64,000 bases of DNA from Peromyscus leucopus (lineage: Eukaryota; Chordata; Mammalia; Rodentia; Cricetidae), in assembly GCF_004664715.2 (NCBI RefSeq), contig NC_051070.1, positions 45,084,456 through 45,148,455 on the forward strand, written 5' to 3'. Each line of letters opens with the position of its first letter. Positions within the stretch are counted from its first letter, which is position 1. Of this stretch, positions 20,721 through 33,224 are shown one piece after another. Made by a program: the position numbers and the translations under genes. The notes below the pieces were generated by a model. The model did not search any database, was not told where the DNA came from, and worked only from the letters and a program-made list of their open reading frames with translations.

Positions 20721-21393
20721 GGTTCAGAGACAATCTGCTCTGCCCTGTAAGCAGAAGTTGCAATGGTGTCTTGGGAATGAGTGAGAAAAACTAGACCCAC
20801 TGTGGAGCATGGCTCCTTTCTCTGGCTCCATGCTGCTTTAGGTTCGGTAATGCTTCAAAGGCAAGTATTGGAACAGAAAGATCCACAGATTCGCTGGCTA
20901 GACTAGAGTAAGCTTAAAATAAATTGACTATGCTTAGCAATAGAAAAATAAATGGAGCTAATCCACTGATAAAAAACATATGCTGTGACCTTATCAGAAC
21001 AGTGGTAATAATAATCCCTTACCTTTGCAAAGCACTGTGTGGTAGAAATAAAAATGTGCTCGAGGACTTCTAAACAGGAGGCCTATCTTTAAAGTGAAAA
21101 CCACATTTATTGTTGATATATGTGCTAATCTCAGCCACTTATGAAAAGAATAACAACAGTGATAACAAAACAACATAAAACATACAGGCTGATCACCCTG
21201 AAACTGAAAAGCTGAAGTCCCAAACATCATGAACTCATACAATTTCAGTTCCACAGACACTCCAAGCCCCTGTGCACACTGACAGTTTCCAGTGTGCTCT
21301 TCTTTCTCAGATTGTTGGCAGGATACCATGAGTAGGAGATTCCACATCATAAAACCATTTTTTTCATGCCATTGATTATATAAATGCTTCCTA
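20721..21393. other. No recognisable feature
   Basis: Apparently unique. 'ggtaataataatcccttacc' near 21004 could be a scrap of an old SINE but is too short to call. Confidence 0.4.
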
Positions 21394-21588
21394 AGGGGCT
21401 GGAGAGATAGCTGGGCAGATGGAAGTGCAGAACAGAGTGGGTTCCTAGCATTCGCATTGGATGACTCACAATTGCTTGTAACTCAGCTCTAAGGGAGCAA
21501 ATGCCCTCTTCCAGCCTCTACAGAACAATCCCCTGGCCATGTACACACACACATATACACACACACACACACAGAGAGAGACAGAGAG

Positions 21589-21654
<66 letters not shown>

Positions 21655-21675
21655 CATGCACACAAATAAAAATAA
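21394..21675 (+). repeat. B2 SINE with internal microsatellite
   Basis: Sense B2: 'aggggctggagagatagctg', 'agcaaatgccctcttccagc', then an expanded (AC)n(AGAG)n tract at 21541-21651 and the A-rich end 'acaaataaaaataaaagg'. The tract is in the usual CA-rich 3' region of B2. Confidence 0.8.
21541..21651. repeat. (AC)n(AG)n microsatellite inside B2
   Basis: CA-rich to 21572, then GA-rich with about 23 pure AG units to 21650. The open frames over it on both strands are repeat artefacts. Confidence 0.96.
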
Positions 21676-21944
21676 AAGGAAACTTAAAATGCTACATAAA
21701 ATTACTTTGGGCCTCTGTGCATAAGGTGCACAAAAAACATAAATGAATCGTATGTTCAAACCTGAGTCTCAGCTCTAAGAGATCTCATTATGTATATACT
21801 AATGTTCCAAATTATGAAAAATCTGTTATGTGAAATAGTCTATTCCCAAGAAGTGGGAATAATGGATAAATATAATACCGTATATTAAAATATAATACTT
21901 CTATTGAGAAACAAAACTTCATGGCATTATTGTACACTTTGGGA

Positions 21945-22038
21945 CAGAGTCTTGTTGTATACCCCAAGCTAGCCTTGAACTCTTGATTCTCCTGCTTCAG
22001 CTTTCTGGACGCTGAGGAATGAGCCACCCTGCCCAATA
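21945..22038 (-). repeat. B1 SINE, old, antisense
   Basis: 'gacagagtcttgttgtatac', 'ccaagctagccttgaactct', 'gcttcagctttctggacgct' and 'aatgagccaccctgccc' follow an antisense B1 with many substitutions. Confidence 0.7.
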
Positions 22039-23520
22039 TTCATTTCTGGCTTTCTGATATCCTGGTGACAGAAAGAGCAGTTTGAATGAACAACCAGTCA
22101 GTCTTGTTTATGGTCCGTGACTCCCAAGTTCATCATGGAGTAGAATCTGAATGTCTTAGACAGCCTCAGGTACCAAGAATGGGAAAATAAGCAGGGGATG
22201 GAGGTCAGACCACACACGGGTCAGGTCAAAGTCTCTGTTGAATCATCTGCTCACAATCAGCCTCTCTGTGATGGCTGTTTCTAGAACTTTCTCTCACTAT
22301 AACTATGAGAGAATGATTATTTGTTACAATGCTCTTTCCTCCTATTAGATGGTGTGTATTGTGAAGACAGGGACCCACCACTTTGCTCAGTCCCTGATAA
22401 TGGTGCATGTAGCAGATACTCAAAACGCCAAGCTTTCACCCATTATGTGAAAGACCAAACTACTGGTCAATTTTCCAATGAGATTTGTGAACTCTTTGTC
22501 ATTCACACCTTAACCATTCAGTGTCATTGGTTATTGAATGGTTATACATTTTTTTTTAGTAAGACTCCCATTCCCTTGCTTTTTCATGGTTTCTGTGTGT
22601 CTCTGTTGGTATTTATATACAAGTTGACATGACTACCTATTCTGTCATAGTTGGGGTTTCCTTCAGTAGGAAGCTCAACACCCAATACCACATACAGAGG
22701 GGGAAAGGGACTATTGTAACAGCAAGGGCACTAACCCAAAGCCGATATAGAAATAGTCAAAACTAACTAAGGCCAACTACTTCATAACCTATATAGCAGA
22801 AACAAAAATGGCAACAACAACAACAACAACAACAACCCCAACATGCTTTATGAGGCCATGAGTTGAAAGGTCAACCTGGGGAGAGGTAAAAATAATAACA
22901 GGATGAAGCAAAACAGGGGGACAACAAATGAGGTTGAGCAAAGTTAAGTCAAGGAGATGAGGAAGAAGGGGGGCAAGGTGAGCGGTGGGCAGGGACAGGT
23001 CAAGAGATGTACTTCCACATTAAAGAAAAACATGCAAAGGGAAGGAACAGACTCAACGACTTAAAATAATAAACTTCAAATAATACCAATAGCGAAGTAA
23101 AAAGGAAGAAAAGGAAAACACCAGGGACTAGCAATACATTCAAGAGAGGATGCTGGTGTGGCTTGTTTTCAGGTGTCTGATGCCGGACCCGTGTTAGAGG
23201 CCTCAGTTGGAGTGCTTTGTTTTCCACACATATACTCAGTCTGACAGTCAAGGGTGACATTTGTCCTTTCTCTCCCTTAATATTACAACTTTAATCTTTG
23301 AACCTTGTTGTCAATGACATATTTTCAACAAGGTATCTTCAAAAGCCACAGAATCGCACTGCATTTAGTTTAGAAACTCCATCTGTGTGTCCGCTGGTAT
23401 GTCTAGAACCTCTCTGCTGGCAACACTTAGCTTTGCAGCTTGTGAGCTAGACAAGTAGTCACATGCATAACCTGGAGTTGTTAATGTCTAAGCCAAAGGG
23501 TGTTTCTTTTTAAATAAATA
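22039..23520. other. 1.5 kb without a recognised gene
   Basis: Contains a (CAA)8 tract at 22813-22837. Otherwise apparently unique. The stretch 22860-23100 is purine-rich. Confidence 0.4.
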
Positions 23521-23524
23521 ATTG

Positions 23525-23641
23525 CTTAAAACATTTGAATTAAAATATACTTACATAAGTCCTTGTCCCTTTCTCCCTCAAGTCCCTCGTGTGAACTCAC
23601 CCTAGTTCCCCTTGGAAATCATGGCCTCGTTTTCAATACTG

Positions 23642-23696
<55 letters not shown>

Positions 23697-24085
23697 CCTA
23701 GTATGTAAGTACACCTGTTCAGTCTGTTTAGTATTACTTTAGTGTATATGATTTCAGAGCTGACCACTTGGTACTAAATAAACACTTAGGGACATATCCC
23801 CAAGGAAGACAATCTTCCCATTCTCAGCATTTCTTATTTGCTTGCAGATTTTTTCCCCATGGGTAGAGCCCCGTAAGAGTTCCCTTTTCTATGTTAGACT
23901 GCCTATTGGTGTTGTACTTCTTCAGGTCTTGGTCAGGCAATTTTTATTTAATTAAAGTATAATTACATCATTTCCCTCCTTCCTCAGCTCTTCCCATGCC
24001 CCCCCCCCCATGCCACTTTCTTTCAAATTCATAGCCTCTTGTTCTTTAATTATATTGTTACATGCACAAATAAAAAAGTACATAA
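23525..24085 (-). repeat. L1 3' UTR fragments, antisense
   Basis: Two blocks with the pattern of antisense rodent L1 3' UTR: 'cccttggaaatcatggcctc' then a CA tract, 'cctgttcagtctgtttagta', 'cagagctgaccacttggtac'; and 'aattacatcatttccctcct' … 'ttcaaattcatagcctcttg' … 'ttacatgcacaaat'. They may be one broken copy or a tandem duplicate. Confidence 0.55.
23643..23693. repeat. (CA)n microsatellite
   Basis: About 25 uninterrupted CA units within the L1-derived block. Confidence 0.97.
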
Positions 24086-24089
24086 ATGT

Positions 24090-25098
24090 AACCTATTGAG
24101 CCTGGTTCTTAAACTGGCTGGATAGTGGAGGAAAGAAACAGAGTCCTGAGATCTGTCCAGGAGTATACCCACCTGAGTGCGTTCAAATCCCACCCTCAGT
24201 AAACGCACTGCAGCAGGGAGAAGGCTCTGGCCACCCTGTGCCCCACTGAACCTGAACTCCAGCATGCTCACACCCACTGACAGTGAGCCACACAGCAGAG
24301 AGGTGGCTTGTGAGGCTGAACCTCCTTGTATTGGGATGATCAATCTCTTGTTGTCCTCAAGGGACTACTCTGTTCTTTGCCAAAGAAGAGGCTACCAGGG
24401 GTCCCTTGCCTATCAATCCTGCCTCTCCTGACACCTGAACTTCTCGGTATATGTATACTTACCCCACCCCTTTTTGAAGTACCCCTAGGGTCCTTGATTT
24501 ACACTGCTCCTTGTTTTTTAGACCCTCACAGGAGCTCAGATTCAAACAGTAGTCCACCTTCCAAGCAAGCACTTGGCCATAGCCCTCAAAGACATGGCGA
24601 CTGACAGCAGGTTTCTTCTTCCATGTAGGTTGAGCTGGTTGAGCTCTCATGCGGCTGGTCTGCATCATTGTTATACCAAATCCTCTGGTTGGATTTAGGG
24701 CTCGTGAGAACTGCAGGCTTGTCCTGTGGCTTGGCTTACCAGTCTTTTGTCACAAGTGCCACCTGCCTTACATTGTGGATGAGGCTTCTGTTCTCTTTCC
24801 ACTGGGGAGCAGAGCTGGGAGGCATGGACTCTTTGCTATTTTCTCCCTTGTAGCTATCTGTTCTGCTTCACCAGGCTTCTTGGCTGACCTATTAGCTTTT
24901 CAGTGATTTCCAATGCCCTTCCTCCCTTTCTCTCTGAGATAAAGTCTACCCTTTATCTCAGTTATCCTGGCTCTTCCCATACCAGGCATGGTGCAGAGGC
25001 AACTGCTCACCAACCGTCTTGCCCCTCTAGCCTTACCTTGCATTTAAACACACCAATAATGAAGTATTAGACATCTAATGCTTCCTCGCCATCTATTA
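24090..25098. other. 1 kb without a recognised feature
   Basis: Several overlapping short open frames (24177-24906) give no recognisable protein. No splice or promoter context is convincing. Confidence 0.4.
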
Positions 25099-26699
25099 AG
25101 ATTTGCTGGCAATCTGATTATCCTTTGCTTTACATCTAGTATCCACTTATGAGTGAGTACATACCATGTTTGTCCACCTGAGTCTGGGTTACCTCACTCA
25201 GGATGATATTTTCTAGTTCCATCCATTTACCTGCAAATTTCATGATGTCATTGTCTTTTACAGATGAGTAGTACTCCATTGTGTATAGGTACAACGTTTT
25301 CTTTATCCATTCTTTGGTTGAAGGGCATCTATGTTGCTTCCAGGTTCTGCCTATTAAGAATAATGCTGCTATGAACATAGTTGAGCAAGTGTCCTTGTGG
25401 TATGGTTGTGCATCCCTTGGGTGTATGCCCAAGAGTGGTATCATTGGGCCTTGAGGTAGATTGATTCCCCATTTTCTGAGAAGTCAACATACTGACTTCC
25501 AAAGTGGCTGTACAAGTTTATACTCCCACCAGCAGTGGAGGAGTATTCCCCTTGTTCCACATCCTCTCCAACATAAGCTTTCATTAGTGTTTTTGATCAT
25601 AGCCATTCTGACAGGTATAAGATTGTATCTCAGAGCTGTTTTGATTTGCATTTCCCTGAAGACTAAGGATTTGAGCAGTTCCTTAAATGTCTTTAAGCCA
25701 TTTGAGATTCTTCTGTTGAGAATTCTGTTTAGATCTGTAGCCCATTTTTTGTGATCCTCCTACTTCCGCCTCCTTGAGTTCTTTATATATTTTGGTACAG
25801 ATCACCTTCATAAGGAGAAACAGAGGAGATCTCCATGAGTAAACTGGGCATGAGGGGGAAGCAATAGAGGGTAGGGGATGGGGGATGAGAACATGAGGGA
25901 ACAGGATGGTCGAGCTGGGGGAGGGACAGAGTGGGAGAGCGATGAAAGAGATATCTTGATACAGGGAGACATTATGGGGTAAGGGAAAAACCTGGTGCTA
26001 GGGAAATTCCCAGGAATCCACAAGGATGACCCCACCTTAGACTAATAACAATAGTAGAGAGGGTACCTGAACTGGCTTACCCTGGTAATCAGATTGATGA
26101 ATACCTTAATTGTCATAGAAACCTTCAACCAGTAACTGATGGAAGCAGATCCAGAGATCCACAGCCAAGCACCAGGCCATCAAAGAGATGGAAGAGGGAT
26201 AACATGAGCAAGGGAGATCAAGACCATGAAGAGGAAGTCTACAGAGACAACTGAACCAAGCTCATAGGCAATCACAAACTTTAGACTGACAGCTGTGGAG
26301 CCTGCATGGGCCCAGACTAGACCTCTGCATACAGGAGACAGTTGTGTAGTTGGGTCTGTTTGAGGGCACCCTGGCAGTGTGATCAGGATTTATCCCCGGT
26401 GCATGAGCTGGCTTCCTGGATCCTATTACCCATGGATGGACACCTTGCTCACCCTTGATGCAGGGGGAGGGGCTTGGTCCTGCCTCAACTGAATGTACCA
26501 GGCTTTGCTGTCCTCCCATGGGAGGACTTACCCTTTTGGACGAGGGGATGAGGGTAGGCCAGTGGTGGGCAAGGAAGGCAGGGGACAAGGAGCAGGAGGA
26601 GGGATGAAAGGGGGATGAGATGTGGTTGGTATGTAAAATGAATTAAAATTTTTTTAAAATAAGAACAAACAAATAAATAAATAATAGATTTGATGGCAA
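25099..26699 (+). mobile_element. 5'-inverted L1 insertion with 14-bp target duplication
   Basis: The insertion is 25113-26685. The left part (25113 to about 25797) is antisense L1 ORF2 C-terminus: on the minus strand it encodes 'LLGIHPRDAQ' and 'TKEWIKKTLYLYTMEYYSSV', standard L1 ORF2 tail residues. The right part (about 25800-26685) is L1 3' UTR in sense orientation, purine-rich, ending 'gtatgtaaaatgaattaaaa' and an A-rich tail. Flanks are 'agatttgctggcaa' (25099-25112) and 'agatttgatggcaa' (26686-26699), one mismatch. This is the classic twin-priming structure. Inactive. Confidence 0.9.
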
Positions 26700-26794
26700 A
26701 AAAGGATTCCTGTCTGAGATCAGTGGTGCTGTTTTTTTTTTAAAAAACAGTGATTAGATGACAATTTACTTACTATTTTTGATTTTTATCTGAT

Positions 26795-26970
26795 AGGTAT
26801 GCACGTTTTGTCTATATGTCTGTGCATCATTTGCATGCCTGGTGAAGGCCAGAAAAGGGTATCAGAACCCCTGGAACTGGTCTTCCAGGCTATTGTGATG
26901 TCAGGACTTGAACCTGGGCCCTCTGGAAGAATAAGTGTTCTTAACCAATGAGCCATCTCTGTATTCCCTA
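26795..26970 (-). repeat. B2/B3-type SINE, antisense
   Basis: 'tcatttgcatgcctggtgaa', 'cccctggaactggtcttcca', 'gtgttcttaaccaatgagcc' and 'atctctgtattccc' are the antisense body and tRNA-like head of a B2/B3 SINE. Moderately diverged. Confidence 0.75.
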
Positions 26971-27062
26971 GAGATAATTTATAAGTTTTTTTTTAAGCAA
27001 ATACTTAGTTTTAAAGCATTTTAGTTCCCTTGTCAACTTCTTCCTGATAATATATCCAAAAC

Positions 27063-27108
27063 TTAAAAAACAAAACAAAACAAACAAACAAAAACAAACA
27101 AACAAACC
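27063..27108. repeat. (CAAA)n simple repeat
   Basis: A run of caaaa/caaa units; could be the tail of a lost SINE. Confidence 0.9.
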
Positions 27109-27711
27109 CTCAAAAAGCACACACTCAGCCCGAAACACATCTTAGAATAAGGAATTCCAGAAGAATACATTTACACTGTGAGGGTATGGACTGGTTTTGA
27201 ATGTTTGGGGGTTCATTTAACTCATTAATATCAGCTACTTTCACATTGGTCTCTCTTTGGGCCACACAGCCCTGCCCCTTAGCATTTCTCATTTCTGAGA
27301 ACCCGGTATGTTTATCTGCTCTTACAGTGTTTTCCAGTCCTGCTTAGAAACTGACAACTCGTCCCCACACTCTTCTTGGCCTATCACTCATCAGACTGCA
27401 GGTCCCACAACTAGAATGCCCTCAGCTGTCAGTTCTTGTCCCGTTTCACAACCAATGCATATTGATTGCCAGCTGTGCACTAAGTTCACGTAGGAGCCAG
27501 CAGACAATGAGCAAGAGACAAGAAGGCTCTGCTCTGGGAACTCCTGCCCAGATGGCAAAATAGGGTAAGTGATCACCAATACTTATTTCGATTGGGATAA
27601 GAATGAGGAAGGAAGATCTCCAACGGCTATGAGGGAAAGACACAAACTCAGGATATCTACCACCCTTCCGGGCAACAGGCTAGACTCAATGAAGACCAAG
27701 CAGAGAGTAAC
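27109..27711. other. No recognisable feature
   Basis: Apparently unique; short open frames only. Confidence 0.4.
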
Positions 27712-27832
27712 GTCCTTCCTTCCTTCCTTCCTTCCTTCCTTCCTTCCTTCCTTCTTCCTTCTTCCTTCCTTCCTCCTCCTCCCTCCCTCCCTCCTCCTCC
27801 TCCTTCCTTTCTTCCTTCCTTCCCACCATTGT
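27712..27832. repeat. (CCTT)n polypyrimidine tract
   Basis: About 120 bp of cctt/ctcc units with a pure (CTTC) start. The open frames crossing it on both strands (Leu/Pro/Ser- or Gly/Lys/Glu-rich) are artefacts. Confidence 0.96.
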
Positions 27833-28107
27833 TTCTAGCCGACTCTGTAGGCTTCCTCTTCCTCAGTCTTGTTTTGAGCAGACCCCAGACCTTTGCTAGT
27901 GACTTGCAGGTTCTAAGATCACAGAGCTGTCTACTGTCCCAGCCTGAACTTCTCATTGCTCTCTTCTCGGTCACAGCCTCAGAATCCATACCAGGGAAGG
28001 GACAGAGGCACGGACATGTCTTCCTCACTTCCTCTTCTGCTTCCCTGCCGTGGCTGGAGGCATTCCTGGGCTTTCTGATTTGAGCTTTGTTAGAGGCTAA
28101 AGAATTT

Positions 28108-28210
28108 GTAGTGGTGGTGGCATAGGCCTTTCATCCCAGCACTTGAGAGGCAGAGGTCGGTGGATCTCTGTGAGTTCAAGGCCAGCATGGTCTATGGAGT
28201 GAGTTCACAC
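28108..28210 (+). repeat. B1 SINE fragment
   Basis: 'gtagtggtggtggcatagg', 'cctttcatcccagcacttga', 'ggatctctgtgagttcaagg' and 'ccagcatggtctatggagtg': the 5' two-thirds of a sense B1. Confidence 0.85.
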
Positions 28211-30425
28211 AGGCTGCTCACCACCACCTTGCTTATTTATTCCTCCAGGAAAGCTGAAAAGTTGGATGTGAATCCTCCATCTAGATGCCGCAGCCTTTTC
28301 ACTGAGTTCTCCGTGGTCTCACTCTTTGCTGTAGTCTACAAGCTTGCTGGTAAAGGAGGAAAATCAGCACTTACGCATTCCCATAATCCTTAGAGTCCCA
28401 TCTAAATTCTCTCCCATGTGTGTGAGCCAGATCTCCAAGCACTGGGATCCTCTGTAGTGAAAGTCACAGGTTTGGTCAATAGTTGCATAACTTTACCATA
28501 AATTTTGTTCAAAAGTTCAAGGAGTGGGTATTGTACCTCTCAAGCTGGGGTAATAAATGTGGGATTGCAACTTGGTTCGGCCCATCCTGAACACTTGAAT
28601 ATGCCATGTTGTGGGCATTTAATACTGTCAATATTCTTCTATGATTAATACATAGGCCATTTACAGAGCTTCCTACATAGTAGTCATAATTTCAATTGGG
28701 AATATTGACTTCTCAAAGTAGAATGATAATCAGAGAGTAGACATTATATTGAAGTAATCTTCAACTAACTCAATAGTGCTTAAAAAAACAAAACTGAAAT
28801 CTGTTCTCAGGCTGATAAACTTGGACATGTTTTTGGGCTTGCCTAAGTAAATCACGGTAATAACACTTTCCATATGGGAACTATACCCTATAAGGTACGA
28901 GAACATCTGAGATCTATATGCTCAGGTAATCCACCTTGTTTACATCTTAGTCTCCAATGATGTTTGGAAGGACTGTGGCTTTATGTAAAACAATTGAAAA
29001 CTCATTAGAGAAGTTACACCGTGAAATGTATATTTTATATATGCTAGCATATGATTGATAATATGCATATGATGATAGTATCCTGTTGCCAGTTTTCAAT
29101 TTCCCATTCTGTGAGCTGGAATTGTGTTTAAGAAATTTTCCTGATTTGGGATTTGGTTGGACTCTTGAATCAACCATATTATGGTAATTCTGCATGTGTA
29201 GAATTTGTAATAATATTTTTCAACGTTATGTACAAAGAGATTTGCATATTTCCACATATTATACAAATTGCTCTCATTACACATGGTCTCCAAATTATGA
29301 TGATTTGATTTGTCATTTTTTGACTTTACAAGAATGTGAAGGATCCACTAATTCATTGGAAGTTATACTTTGAATTTTGATTCCTCCACTCCAGGTTAGC
29401 AGTGTACATTATGATGCTCTCTTAGGATGCTGGGAAGGTGTGGTGCTCAGTCAGTCACCCAGGTGATCATATGAGAAACTCACTGCTAGTCCAGAGTGCT
29501 GTGTTGCTAAGCTATGGTGTTCAGCAGGTAAATATTAAATATATTTCCAACTGGTGATGGGCTGATGCTATTGCAAGTCTAGAAGCATTTGTAGTCACTT
29601 ATTAATCAGCCCAGGGATGTGGCCACCAGCTGTGTACCCCAGCAGCTCTGTGTGGCCCGCCTTCTGCCTGCATATCCTGTCTAAACTGTGATGAAGTGAT
29701 AAAATTCTTGCCTCCTTTCCAGCATGAGAAATACTTTTCTGATTGAGGCTCCAAACTGAGAAATAGGCTCCCTTCTGAGCAGAAACATGAACGCTGCTAT
29801 GCCTTCTGGTTAATTCCATTAAGGTCCTGGCCAAGCTGTTCGGCTCATTTATACCCACAGCAATGTGACTTGAATTTTAAAACTAAGTGTGTCCCAGAAA
29901 ATATCCCCTGAGATTCTTCCTGAGAAATGATTCCAAGGTGAGGTACATTGGACAGCACTATGGCTCATACCAATTCCCTTGGAAATCCTAACTACTCACT
30001 GGGGACGTCCAAGCTCTGGAAAATTCTTTAGGAGGGACAGTGGGCTTAACCTAAATTTTCTCCAAGTTAATTTGAGCTGGAAATTGCACTTGTATATTTC
30101 GTCTTTGTCAAATACTCATTACCGTCTTTAGAGACGTCTGTTTGGCGATGCTGCTGCAGGGTTGGAACGTGAAGGCACTCTTCTGATATACAGACTCATC
30201 GGAACATCACATTGTTTTTAAGAAAGTGTTCAGAGACTGGAATCTAATTTTGTAGAAGAAGAAACAGATTATTCAAAGAGCTAGGTAAAATGCAAATCTT
30301 TATGTTGCCAGCTTGTGGATAGTTACCCTGCAGGCTGAGCAGCATGCTGGTACGGCATTGTGTGTTTAAGAAATAAGAATATTATTTGCTCAAAAAGAAA
30401 AAAATAGTAATCCATTAGGACTCAC
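28211..30425. other. 2.2-kb stretch, no gene or repeat recognised
   Basis: Unique-looking and moderately AT-rich, with no SINE insertions at all. Short open frames on the minus strand (28947-29293, 29595-29858) show no family features. Confidence 0.4.
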
Positions 30426-30441
30426 TCTGTCTCTCTGTATT

Positions 30442-30512
<71 letters not shown>
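30426..30512. repeat. (CTGT)n(CT)n(GT)n compound microsatellite
   Basis: Seven CTGT units, about 14 CT units and nine GT units in sequence. Confidence 0.96.
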
Positions 30513-30933
30513 ATGAACATACACTTACTTTGGGGTACATGGCCTTGATTTGAATCCAGCTGCATCTGTGAAGATGCAGACAGGTCAACTTAGTGAATGG
30601 CTTATGACTCCGCTTCTTAACCTGTGGATCACAACTCTATGTTTGTTTCCTGCATGTGGCGGTCATGAAACACTTGGTAACAATTGGAGGTTACTGAACA
30701 CACAACAATCAAAGATAACTAAAAGTCACACATGCAATGGATCTGGGTATTTCTGGCGTGACCTGTCTCCTGCCATGTTGCATCATGTGGCTTTCATACT
30801 GTTTTGGTTCTGAATATTTAGCACGTACTTTGCATTGGTTCATGCCACCACACCAAACAATAACAGTGACTGTTGCATGAGATGCCTTGGTAGAGATTTG
30901 AGACCACTCTGTGTTGCAGGCTGCAGTGCTCAG
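30513..30933. other. No recognisable feature
   Basis: Apparently unique; directly abuts the class II LTR to the right. Confidence 0.4.
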
Positions 30934-31716
30934 TGTTGTGGAATAGAACATTTGTTTAACTATACTTGTGTTGCAGAATAATTGTTTAACTATGTAAAGA
31001 TGTGTGGCATTTGTTTATGCTGGATTTGTTTAACTGGGTAAAGATGTGTTGCTCTTTTACCTTGTCTGCTTAAGGCACCTGATTGGTCTAATAAAAAGTT
31101 GAACAGCCAATAGCTAAGCAGAGGAGGGATAGGTGGGACTGGTGGGCAGAGAGAAAAGTAGAGCCAGCCAGCCTGCTGGGGGCCAGACAGACAGACAGAC
31201 ATGAGGAAGCAGAAAAGTGGGGTGGACAGTACATAGATGAGGTAAACGAGCCTTAAGACAGCACATTGATTAATAGAAATGGGTTAATTTAAGTTAAAAA
31301 AAAGTTAGCTTGTAGTGGGTAGCCATTCCAGCTTGGATCTGGAAGTTCCAACCCCCATTGAGACTCTGGCAACTGTCACGCCTACGAGGCGGGGCCAAGG
31401 GAGGTCTGGAGACCTGAGACCTGGATGGGGGCGCGCTCTCTCTGTTCCTGGACCCTAGACAGTGGAGGTTGACTGAGCTGAGCTCCAGAGAACACCGCTG
31501 GACTGCGATACACCTTCCCTAGACCCCCGCAATCTACCTTTTCCTTCATTTGTAAGTCACCCACTAAATAAATCTTCCTTTTAATTACATGGAGTGGCCT
31601 TAATAATTTTACCAATATTAGCTAATAACAAGCCTAAGCTAATGCTGAGCATTTATAATTAATAATATATCTCCATGTCATGATTTGGGGGTTGGTGGTC
31701 CAAGAAAGCCTACTAG
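30934..31716 (+). mobile_element. Class II LTR, interrupted by a second LTR
   Basis: Starts TG ('tgttgtggaatagaac'). It contains 'caccTgattggtctaataaa', 'aacagccaatagctaagcag', 'ggtgggactggtgggcag' and 'atttaagttaaaaa', then is broken at 31310 and resumes at 31618 with 'ttagctaataacaagcctaa' and 'tttgggggttggtggtcc'. It resembles the antisense LTR at 37497-37973. The 3' limit is approximate and no outer target duplication was confirmed. Confidence 0.7.
31305..31623 (+). mobile_element. Nested class II LTR with perfect 6-bp target duplication
   Basis: The insert 31311-31617 (307 bp) starts 'tgtagtgggtagccattcc'. It contains 'gtcacgcctacgaggcgggg' and a poly(A) signal ('ctaaataaatcttcc'), and ends 'ttttaccaata', where CA has drifted to TA. 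The TSD 'ttagct' is at 31305-31310 and 31618-31623. Removing it restores a continuous host LTR. It is the youngest element of this nest. Confidence 0.85.
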
Positions 31717-33175
31717 AGCTTATAAACCTAAACATAAAAAATTGGCCCCCTAGAATCATAATGGTATAATTACAGAAAACTAAACTTGTAATATTTTCCT
31801 AATGTCACTCTTCAGCTATAAATAGAAAATTAGTATATCTTTGAAATACATTGTGTTAGAATGTTTGATTTTTAAAACTGCTATTTGAATTGCTGACTTG
31901 AGCTTCAAAATGAAAACATCATTCTCAGCATTGATGATTATAAAATCAAAATATCAGTCAACTCTGAAAAACTCTGAACATGCCTCACACCCTGCAGCAT
32001 CACACATTAATTCTTTATATATAAAGTAAGCATAATCATCTCATTATGTATGCAAATTTGCTTTTATCTTTAATAAATGGTAAAATTACATGTATACCAA
32101 AGGATTATTAAAAATTAATTTCTTATAATTTATTATCAGAAAAAAAGTTGACTTGTATTCCTATTTTATGTTTCTATATACTAAGGGTCATACAAACATT
32201 TTTCAAGGGAAGGGGGGCCCCAGTAGAAAACATTTAAGAAGCTCTAGTATAGAGACTGGTCAAGTTCACAAGTCCAGTCTCCAGGCCCTCTTACATCACA
32301 GAAGCCATCAAATTATGTGGCTAAGAAATGGACGTTTTGACTGGTTTGAGCACATACCCAGAAACACAGATTTTCTTGGTTCTAACCCAGTACTTCAGAA
32401 ACTTGGAGCTAGACGCCATTGCAGCAATTTGGACATCTGTCAGAGGAAATAAACCGTGAACTTCCTCCTCTTTCCTTTTCCTCTGATGCAGAGGGCTACA
32501 GTACCACAGTGACTCCTGCATCCCCTACACAGGCAGCCCCCATGGGAGGCAAGCTGGCCAGACATCAGAGCAGAGTTCCCTCCTCTGTGCGAACAGTAAC
32601 CACCAAAGGGAGACTCAGTTTAAAAGGGTTTGCCATGTCAGTCAGCAGCCCAAGGGTCTGGCTTCCTGCTGCTGCGTATTAATCGGCCCAAAGCTTGTTA
32701 CCCTGGAAATCTTTTCCATCCGATCTTCCCACAACTTGTGCTGATGGAACTTGAGCAATCCAATCGCTTTTTATGACTCTAAGTGATCTTTTAGTGCAGC
32801 TTCATTGCTTTCATAGCCAAAAGCTGCTCAGAATGGAGCTTTTTAACCCAAGTCCATATCTGATGAATATGCTTACATCCCCATTATGGAGGAATTTTAG
32901 CAGGGTAAGGCATACTTCCATTATTTCTAAACATATTTGAATGATTCATAGCCATGGAGGAGCAAAGACTTCTTTGGTATTGCTTGTTTTTCTTCCCTGG
33001 GCTCTTGTATATTTGTAGACCTGGAGGATTTGGGTTAGAATTCCCCTGAACTTCCTAGGACATCAAACTCAATCCTGACTAGTTTGACACACAGGTTGCT
33101 TATCTCATGGAGGGAAGTGGAGTGAATCAGAAGGCTAGCCCAGATATTCTGACCTCAAAGCAACTGAGAAAATAA
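31717..33175. other. 1.5 kb without a recognised repeat or gene
   Basis: The part 32700-32930 is unique and SINE-free and may be worth a conservation check. Open frames at 32153-32682 overlap on both strands and are unremarkable. Confidence 0.4.
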
Positions 33176-33224
33176 AAAGACATGACAGCTTTAGGGGAGG
33201 GAGAAGAGGAAGGAGAAGGATAGG

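Noticed and set aside
24177..24906. Cluster of overlapping open frames
   Set aside because: None resembles a known protein, frames overlap on both strands, and composition is like flanking DNA.
26729..26750. Palindrome-like ctgtttt…aaaacag
   Set aside because: Built from adjacent T and A runs; common by chance in AT-rich DNA.
27657..28028. Gly/Lys/Glu-rich minus-strand frame (123 codons)
   Set aside because: Most of it is the reverse complement of the CCTT tract.
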